Assembly (NCBI GenBank): GCA_020722645.1
Contig: DYKL01000087.1
Location: forward strand, 1-11,037
DNA length: 11,037 bases
Reading direction: 5' to 3'
From: Acetofilamentum sp.
Lineage (GTDB): Bacteria > Bacteroidota > Bacteroidia > Bacteroidales > JAFGUD01
Shown: positions 6,042 through 11,037 of the stretch, one piece after another
Position numbering within the stretch: the first letter of the stretch is position 1
Layout: every line of letters begins with the position of its first letter
Position numbers and translations under genes: made by a program
The notes under the pieces: generated by a model
Seen by the model: the letters and a program-made list of their open reading frames with translations, nothing else
The model's database searches: none
Told to the model about the DNA's origin: nothing

Positions 6042-6049
6042 TAATTTTG
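6042..6049 (+). promoter_or_regulatory. Candidate -7 box (TAATTTTG) of the T9SS cargo gene
   Basis: TAATTTTG matches TAnnTTTG and lies 16 nt before the ATG at 6066, leaving a short leader. The -33 region (TTTTTTCTG around 6021-6029) lacks a clean TTTG. Position after an operon end and before a new gene supports a promoter here. Confidence 0.45.
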
Positions 6050-6065
6050 TCTCAAATTATTAGAA

Positions 6066-8654
6066 ATGAAAAAGATTTTTATTTTTATTTTATTATTTGC
6101 CTTATTTTTTGACTTATATGCCACTCATAACAGAGCCGGACAAATAGTCTATGAACATATTTCAGGTTATACTTACAAAATCACAATTACAACCTACACC
6201 TATACGAAATCTCAAGCCGACCGAGACAGCCTTGATATTGATTTTGGCGATGGCAGTTATGGTGTAGCACCGAGATATGTTAAAACAGAGTTGCCTAATT
6301 TCTACTACGAAAATATTTATTACTTAAATCATACTTTTCCCGGTCCCGGAACTTTTAATCTTGTTGTCGAAGACCCTAACAGAAACGAAAATGTAATAAA
6401 TATTCCGAATTCCGTAAATGTAGTTTTTGCTCTGAAGACAACACTTCAGATAAACCCCTTTTTAGGACACAATTCTGCTCCTATACTGCTAAACAGACCA
6501 ATTGACAAAGCTGCATTAAATCAGATTTTTATTCATAATCCGGGAGCTTTTGACCCTGACGGCGACAGTTTATCATACAAATTGGATACTTGCAGATATA
6601 CCGGCGGTGAAAAAATTCCTACTTTTAGTCAGCCTGCCGCAAGCAATTCAATTATTGTTGATGAAGTCACCGGAGACTTAATCTGGGACGCTCCTGTTCA
6701 GATTGGTATTTATAATGTTGCCATCGCTATTGAAGAATGGAGAAATGGTATTAAAATCAGCAGAATTATAAGAGATATCCAAATTGAAGTTGAAGCAACA
6801 AACAACAAACCGCCTGTTATTGAAGAACTTGAAGACTATTGTGTTATTGCAGGCGATATTATTCAGTTTACTGTTACTGCAACTGACCCTGATAACGATG
6901 GAATATATCTTACCGCAACCGGTGGTCCTTTTACTCTTGAAACTTCTCCTCCTCAATTTACTCAGAATATATACGGAGTTGGAAGCGTTACCGGCACTTT
7001 TACTTGGCAAACAGATTGTTCGCATATACGTGATCAGGTTTATTTGGTTACTTTCAGAGCCGCTGATGACAATCCCGAAGTTGAATTGTCTGATTACGAA
7101 TCAATATATATTCATGTTATTGGTCCGCCCGTTCAGTTTACAGAAATTGAAGCTTCTAACACTAATGTTATTTTGAAATGGGTAAGAAGTGTTTGTCAGA
7201 ATGCTACTGGATACGAAATTTACAGACGAAATTCAACCGAAGATTTTAATATTGGTGAATGTATGACAGGTGTTCCGCCATCTTGGGAATATTCGCTTAT
7301 AAAAACCATAAATAACCCCGACCAGACATTCGCAGTTGATGACCATCTTAATCCGGGATTTGTTTATTGCTACCGAATTATAACAATATTCGACAACATA
7401 ACAGAAAGTGTGGTTTCCGATAAAGTTTGTATCGAAATTGCTGACGGTCTTTGTATTTTGACTAAAGCATCAGTTGATCTTACAGATGTAACTGCCGGTC
7501 AAATAAGCGTTGATTGGATTGAACCTCCTGAATTTGACACTGTTCAATATCCTTCCCCTCATCGTTATAAATTAGAAATTTCAAGAGATTTATTCGGGAC
7601 TGCTTATCAAACACCAATCTATTTTGACGGTCTTGATAACACTTCATGTATTGACCAGAATATTAACACAAAAGATAATCCTTCTTGCTATAGACTTACA
7701 TTGCAAAATTTCGATGCTTTAAACTCAAACTGGTCAAATATAGGTTATCCGACAGTAGCTTCAAGTCCTTTTCTGAAAATTAAATCATCAAACCGCAAAA
7801 ACACATTGATGATTGAAGAAAATGTGCCTTGGGATAACGATTATTACGCAATTTACAAACTAAACGAACAAACTTCCGACTATGATTCAATTGGTTACAC
7901 TAAAACCGGAGTTTATGTAGATGACGAATTACAGAATCTGAAAGAATATTGCTACAAAGTAAAAAGTGTAAGCCACTACACTGCCGAAAATATGCCTAAT
8001 CCAATAATTAATTATTCTCAAATAAGATGCGGTATTCCGATTGATACAATACCTCCTTGTTGTCCGATTGTAACGGTTGAAAGTTTTTGTGATGAATTTT
8101 ATAATTTAATTTCGTGGGAAATGCCAAACGATAGTTGTTATGATGGCTTAAGCCACATTAAAATATATTTTACAAATAACCTCGAAAAACCTTACACTTT
8201 GTTGCAGACAGTTAGTGCATCAAATAATTCTTATCAGCATTATTCAGAAGAAACACTCGGAGCTTGTTACTTTGTATCGGTTGTTGATTCTGCCGGTAAT
8301 GAATCTGTTTGTGATGAATTCAAGGCTTGTGTGGATATTTGTTCTTACTATGAACTTCCGAATGTATTTACTCCTAATGAAGATAATATAAATGATTTGT
8401 TTAAACCTTATCCATACAGATTTGTAGATCACATTGACCTGAAAATATACAATAGATGGGGAACATTGGTTTTTGAGACCGAAGATCCTGATATTAATTG
8501 GAACGGTCAGGATTTGAATACCGGTAAAATTGTTTCCGACGGAGTTTATTATTATATTTGTGATGTTTATGAATACCGCTTGCAAGGAATAATACCTAGA
8601 ACTTTGTCCGGTTTTATTCATATTTTCCCGAACAGTCAAAAACAGGGTGAATAA
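6066..8654 (+). CDS. Secreted multidomain protein with T9SS type B C-terminal sorting domain
   Basis: An 862-residue exported cell-surface or secreted protein. A signal peptide (1-19, ending DLYA) is followed by the THNRAG opening common in this family. Next come a beta-sandwich with a PKD-like DFGDGS (59-64) and two cadherin-like modules marked by FDPDGDSLSYKL (162-173) and ATDPDNDGIYLTATGG (272-287). Several fibronectin-III-like or Cys-containing beta modules lie at about 355-460, 465-565, 570-655 and 665-755. The C-terminus (about 765-862) has the gliding-associated/CHU_C signature: NVFTPNEDNINDLF, then IYNRWGTLVFET, WNG and DGVYYY. This domain directs transport across the outer membrane by the type IX system. 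The many cysteines suggest disulphides, consistent with an extracytoplasmic location. The binding target is unknown; an adhesin or matrix role is inference. A TPR gene follows after 72 nt. Confidence 0.93.
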   Translation: MKKIFIFILLFALFFDLYATHNRAGQIVYEHISGYTYKITITTYTYTKSQADRDSLDIDFGDGSYGVAPRYVKTELPNFYYENIYYLNHTFPGPGTFNLVVEDPNRNENVINIPNSVNVVFALKTTLQINPFLGHNSAPILLNRPIDKAALNQIFIHNPGAFDPDGDSLSYKLDTCRYTGGEKIPTFSQPAASNSIIVDEVTGDLIWDAPVQIGIYNVAIAIEEWRNGIKISRIIRDIQIEVEATNNKPPVIEELEDYCVIAGDIIQFTVTATDPDNDGIYLTATGGPFTLETSPPQFTQNIYGVGSVTGTFTWQTDCSHIRDQVYLVTFRAADDNPEVELSDYESIYIHVIGPPVQFTEIEASNTNVILKWVRSVCQNATGYEIYRRNSTEDFNIGECMTGVPPSWEYSLIKTINNPDQTFAVDDHLNPGFVYCYRIITIFDNITESVVSDKVCIEIADGLCILTKASVDLTDVTAGQISVDWIEPPEFDTVQYPSPHRYKLEISRDLFGTAYQTPIYFDGLDNTSCIDQNINTKDNPSCYRLTLQNFDALNSNWSNIGYPTVASSPFLKIKSSNRKNTLMIEENVPWDNDYYAIYKLNEQTSDYDSIGYTKTGVYVDDELQNLKEYCYKVKSVSHYTAENMPNPIINYSQIRCGIPIDTIPPCCPIVTVESFCDEFYNLISWEMPNDSCYDGLSHIKIYFTNNLEKPYTLLQTVSASNNSYQHYSEETLGACYFVSVVDSAGNESVCDEFKACVDICSYYELPNVFTPNEDNINDLFKPYPYRFVDHIDLKIYNRWGTLVFETEDPDINWNGQDLNTGKIVSDGVYYYICDVYEYRLQGIIPRTLSGFIHIFPNSQKQGE

Positions 8655-8726
8655 TTTTTTTAGGATAAAAAATATAAACACTCATTTTACTATATTTTTT
8701 AACAAGTTTAAAATTAAATCTTAACG

Positions 8727-10025
8727 ATGAAATTACCTGAAAATATTAAAAACAGTAAGATTTTTAAAAAAGCCAAATATATTATCTTTTTAAAATTGGT
8801 AATTAAAATAATTATTGTGTCTGTTGCCTTTTTTTCAAATACAAAGACAAAGGCTCAGTCATCTAACGACTTGTATTTTAGCAGCATAGTTGAATTTGAA
8901 TATCAAAATCCTCAGAAATCAATAGAAATTATAAGCACAGCCATTGAAAAAGAGAAAAGAAATGTTGAATATTTAATGTTTCGAGGCTCTGTTTATTATT
9001 CACAAAATGATTATCAAAAAGCAATTTCTGATTTCCGAAAAGCCGAAAAAATTAAACCAAACATTGCATTGTTGAATTTGGCAAAATTGTATTCTCTGTC
9101 AAATAACCCTGATTCCTCTATTTATTACTTAAAAAAATATCTCTCTTTGCCTGAAAAAATAACAAAATCTGAAATTACATTGGATAAAGATTTTGAAAAT
9201 ATAAAAAATACAGAACAATGGTCTAATTTGTGGCAGAAAGATTATTACAATATCCCTGAGAAACAATATTCAGAGGCTTTTTACCTGTATAATTTCGACA
9301 AAGAATTGGAGTCGCTTGAATTGCTCAACCAAATCATTGACAAATACAAATCTTTTCACAAGGCATATTATTTGAAGGCTTTGATCCTGAAAGAATTTGG
9401 GAATCCGAAAGAAGCTGCAAAAGTATTAGAAAATGCCCTAGAATATTCAAAAGATAATTTTGTTTATCTGAATTTGAAAGCTGAATGTTATATGCTCGAA
9501 AAAAAATGGAACAATGCAATTGATGATTATTCATCAAGCCTTAAATTAAATCCTTACCAGCTGAAAATATATTATAATCTTGCGATTTGTTATTATAATA
9601 AAAAAATGTATATTGATGCATTAGAAAATATTGAATATTATACAAAATTTTATTACATAGATTATGATGCAATTTTCGAAAATGCTAAAATAAATTATGA
9701 CGCAGGAAATTTTCTGACTACCGTAAAAATAATGAACAAATTGTTGGTATATGACCCGAAAAATCCTGATTATTATTCACTCAGAGGCAAAGCTCTTTTA
9801 AATTCAAATTCCTTTGAAGCAGCTTTTACTGATTTAGCAATGTCGTTAGACATAAACCCTTCATATACAGGCAATTATTATTATATGGGCATTGCCAATC
9901 TCATGCTCGACAAAACAGAAGAAGCCTGTGCAGACTGGAAAAATGCAATTGATAATAAAGACTATAAAGCTAACGAATATTACAATAAACATTGCAAAGA
10001 ATATGATAAAAAAATAAATCACTAA
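8727..10025 (+). CDS. Exported tetratricopeptide repeat (TPR) protein
   Basis: A 432-residue protein with an N-terminal export signal that is longer than usual: a basic stretch of about 18 residues, a hydrophobic core (about 19-36, containing two lysines) and a cleavage-like KAQ|SS near 44. The rest is mostly TPR helices, clearest at about 80-113, 114-142, 211-244, 245-278, 279-312, 347-380 and 381-414. A linker with DFENIKNTEQW (155-165) and the terminal EACADWKNA (399-407) are typical of Bacteroidota periplasmic TPR proteins. It has no enzyme motif and presumably serves as a protein-binding scaffold in the periplasm or at the envelope. It starts 72 nt after the T9SS cargo gene with no clear promoter or terminator between them, and 18 nt before the next gene, so cotranscription with at least the latter is likely. 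Confidence 0.87.
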   Translation: MKLPENIKNSKIFKKAKYIIFLKLVIKIIIVSVAFFSNTKTKAQSSNDLYFSSIVEFEYQNPQKSIEIISTAIEKEKRNVEYLMFRGSVYYSQNDYQKAISDFRKAEKIKPNIALLNLAKLYSLSNNPDSSIYYLKKYLSLPEKITKSEITLDKDFENIKNTEQWSNLWQKDYYNIPEKQYSEAFYLYNFDKELESLELLNQIIDKYKSFHKAYYLKALILKEFGNPKEAAKVLENALEYSKDNFVYLNLKAECYMLEKKWNNAIDDYSSSLKLNPYQLKIYYNLAICYYNKKMYIDALENIEYYTKFYYIDYDAIFENAKINYDAGNFLTTVKIMNKLLVYDPKNPDYYSLRGKALLNSNSFEAAFTDLAMSLDINPSYTGNYYYMGIANLMLDKTEEACADWKNAIDNKDYKANEYYNKHCKEYDKKINH

Positions 10026-10043
10026 CCCGTAAAAAAATATATT

Positions 10044-10748
10044 ATGAAAAAGTTAATTTTAATATTATTTCTGATTCCGAATTTTGTTTTTGCGCAGGAT
10101 TTTATTGCAAAATTTGAAAAATTAAAAGAAGAAATCGAATATATTCAAACTCAAAAGCTGGAAATAAAATCCCTGAGCATTGCTCCGAACGGTGATTGGA
10201 TTATAATTTACGGTGATATGGGATATTCCTTTAATAGTATTTCAGAAAATGCCGAAAATCATCTGAAAAAATTAAATACAGAGGGAAGTATAATTAAAGA
10301 TTTTGATTTTTTAAATGATTCTGCTTGGGTTTGTATCAGCAAGCATAATGCTTTTGCTCTGAAATATGCACCACAAAGCATTGTTGATGAAATGAAAAAA
10401 TTAAACAAAAACAAAGCAAATGTTTATCAACTTGAATATTCCAACGGCAAATGGGTAATTATTTATGACAAGGGACAAGTTTCCACTTATGGCGTAAGTG
10501 CTGAAATAAATGAACAGATTAAAAAACTGCAGGAACAAAAAAGACTTATAAAATATTTTGCTTTTAGTCAAATCGGCTGGATTATATTATACGGAAAAAA
10601 TGAATACAGTGCCGATAATTTGTCGTTAGATGCTGAAAATCAGATAAAAGAACTCCAAAAAAATGATGCAGAAATCAACAAAATTATATTTTTCAATGCT
10701 GCTTGGATTATTATTTACAACGATAATCAATATGTATGTAACTTTTAA
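10044..10748 (+). CDS. Secreted protein of tandem 42-residue Trp repeats, unknown function
   Basis: I do not recognise a named family. The 234-residue product has a clean signal peptide (MKKLILILFLIPNFVFAQ, cleavage after about residue 18). The mature part is built from about five repeats. Each has a strand-like segment with a Trp followed by a short hydrophobic run and usually Tyr (WIIIYG, WVCIS, WVIIY, WIILYG, WIIIYN), a short turn, then an amphipathic helix such as ENHLKKLN, VDEMKKLN, NEQIKKLQ or ENQIKELQ. The Trp residues are at 52, 95, 137, 179 and 221, spacings of 43, 42, 42 and 42. The helix at 20-40 precedes the first Trp, so the array is circularly permuted, ending on a strand. This could be a closed propeller-like or a solenoid fold (inference). 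It starts 18 nt after the TPR gene and ends 13 nt before a C-less repeat tract. Confidence 0.85.
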   Translation: MKKLILILFLIPNFVFAQDFIAKFEKLKEEIEYIQTQKLEIKSLSIAPNGDWIIIYGDMGYSFNSISENAENHLKKLNTEGSIIKDFDFLNDSAWVCISKHNAFALKYAPQSIVDEMKKLNKNKANVYQLEYSNGKWVIIYDKGQVSTYGVSAEINEQIKKLQEQKRLIKYFAFSQIGWIILYGKNEYSADNLSLDAENQIKELQKNDAEINKIIFFNAAWIIIYNDNQYVCNF

Positions 10749-10751
10749 TCA

Positions 10752-10969
10752 TTTGAATTTCGAATTTTGAATAATGAATGATGTAATAATGAATGATGTA
10801 ATGATGTATGATGTATGATGTAATGATGTGTGATTTGATTATGTTTGATGTAATGATGTATGATGTAATAATGTATGATGTATGATGTGTGATGTATGAT
10901 GTATTGATGTATGATTTAATGATGAATGATGTAATGATGTAATGATGAATTTTGAATTACGAATTTTGA
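10752..10969. repeat. Degenerate ATGATGTA tandem array flanked by 19-bp direct repeats, C-free
   Basis: From 10762 to 10959 (198 nt) there is no cytosine on the plus strand. The core (about 10771-10950) consists of irregular 7-10-nt units such as ATGATGTA, TGATGTA, ATGATGTG and ATAATGTA. It is bounded by TTTGAATTTCGAATTTTGA (10752-10770) and TTTGAATTACGAATTTTGA (10951-10969), 18 of 19 identical. Stops occur in all forward frames, so it is not coding. It looks like a minisatellite grown by slippage just downstream of the 10748 stop. Confidence 0.85.
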
Positions 10970-11037
10970 TTTATTATTACAACAATGGCTCTTTTATGAA
11001 AAATTGTTGGTAAAATTTGACATTTTTGGCATAAAGT
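10970..11037. other. AT-rich right edge without a recognisable gene
   Basis: No open frame, RNA or hairpin is supported in these last 68 nt. TTGGCAT near 11026-11032 could be the start of a promoter, but the window ends before it can be judged. Confidence 0.5.

Noticed and set aside
6784..7176. 130-codon plus-strand frame within the T9SS cargo gene
   Set aside because: A Leu-rich shadow frame of a gene with strong domain evidence in the other frame.
8244..8681. 145-codon minus-strand frame over the end of the T9SS cargo gene
   Set aside because: Antisense to the conserved sorting domain. The Ile/Phe-rich product without a domain is a composition artefact.
10771..10950. Possible CRISPR array
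   Set aside because: The units are 7-10 nt, irregular and without spacers. This is a simple tandem repeat.
11023..11037. Possible sigma-54 -24 element (TTGGCAT)
   Set aside because: The window ends before the -12 part could be seen, and short matches of this kind are frequent.

Overview
The window reads as chromosomal DNA of an AT-rich member of the Bacteroidota, probably of the Bacteroidales/Cytophagales type and uncultured. Three observations support this. One gene encodes an exported protein with the C-terminal 'type B' sorting domain of the type IX secretion system (T9SS). Candidate promoters follow the Bacteroidota TAnnTTTG -7 pattern rather than TATAAT. Starts lack Shine-Dalgarno sequences and have A-rich leaders instead. 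I see no phage, integrase, transposase or CRISPR genes.

Layout from left to right. Positions 1-489 hold no convincing gene but a mosaic of short palindromic repeats. A minus-strand gene for a membrane-anchored prohibitin-like (SPFH/Band 7) protein occupies 490-1332. It is divergent from a dihydroorotase gene (pyrC-like, 1591-2928). The region between them carries a symmetric pair of candidate -7 boxes and a strong hairpin-plus-T-tract just ahead of the dihydroorotase start. Convergent with the dihydroorotase is the RNase P RNA gene rnpB on the minus strand (about 3044-3398). Between the two lies a roughly 100-bp structured insert-like element bounded by short inverted and direct repeats.

From 3599 to 5968 runs a tight three-gene operon: an EcsC-family protein, an M50 site-2-type membrane metalloprotease fused to a TPR domain (4-nt overlap with the first gene), and a corrinoid adenosyltransferase (1 nt after the second). 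In Bacilli the EcsAB transporter, encoded in the same operon as EcsC, is linked to the site-2 protease RasP. The direct coupling of EcsC to an M50 protease here is therefore suggestive.

From 6066 to 10748 come three exported proteins on the plus strand: an 862-residue multidomain T9SS cargo protein, a periplasmic or surface TPR protein, and a small secreted protein built from about five 42-residue repeats, each with one precisely spaced Trp. The last two are 18 nt apart and surely cotranscribed. I recognise no family for the last. The window ends in a 198-nt stretch without a single cytosine on the plus strand, made of degenerate ATGATGTA-like tandem units between two near-identical 19-mers.

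The most interesting items are the EcsC/M50-TPR pair, the 42-residue Trp-repeat protein, the possible attenuator before the dihydroorotase gene, the insert-like element beside rnpB, and the C-less tandem array.
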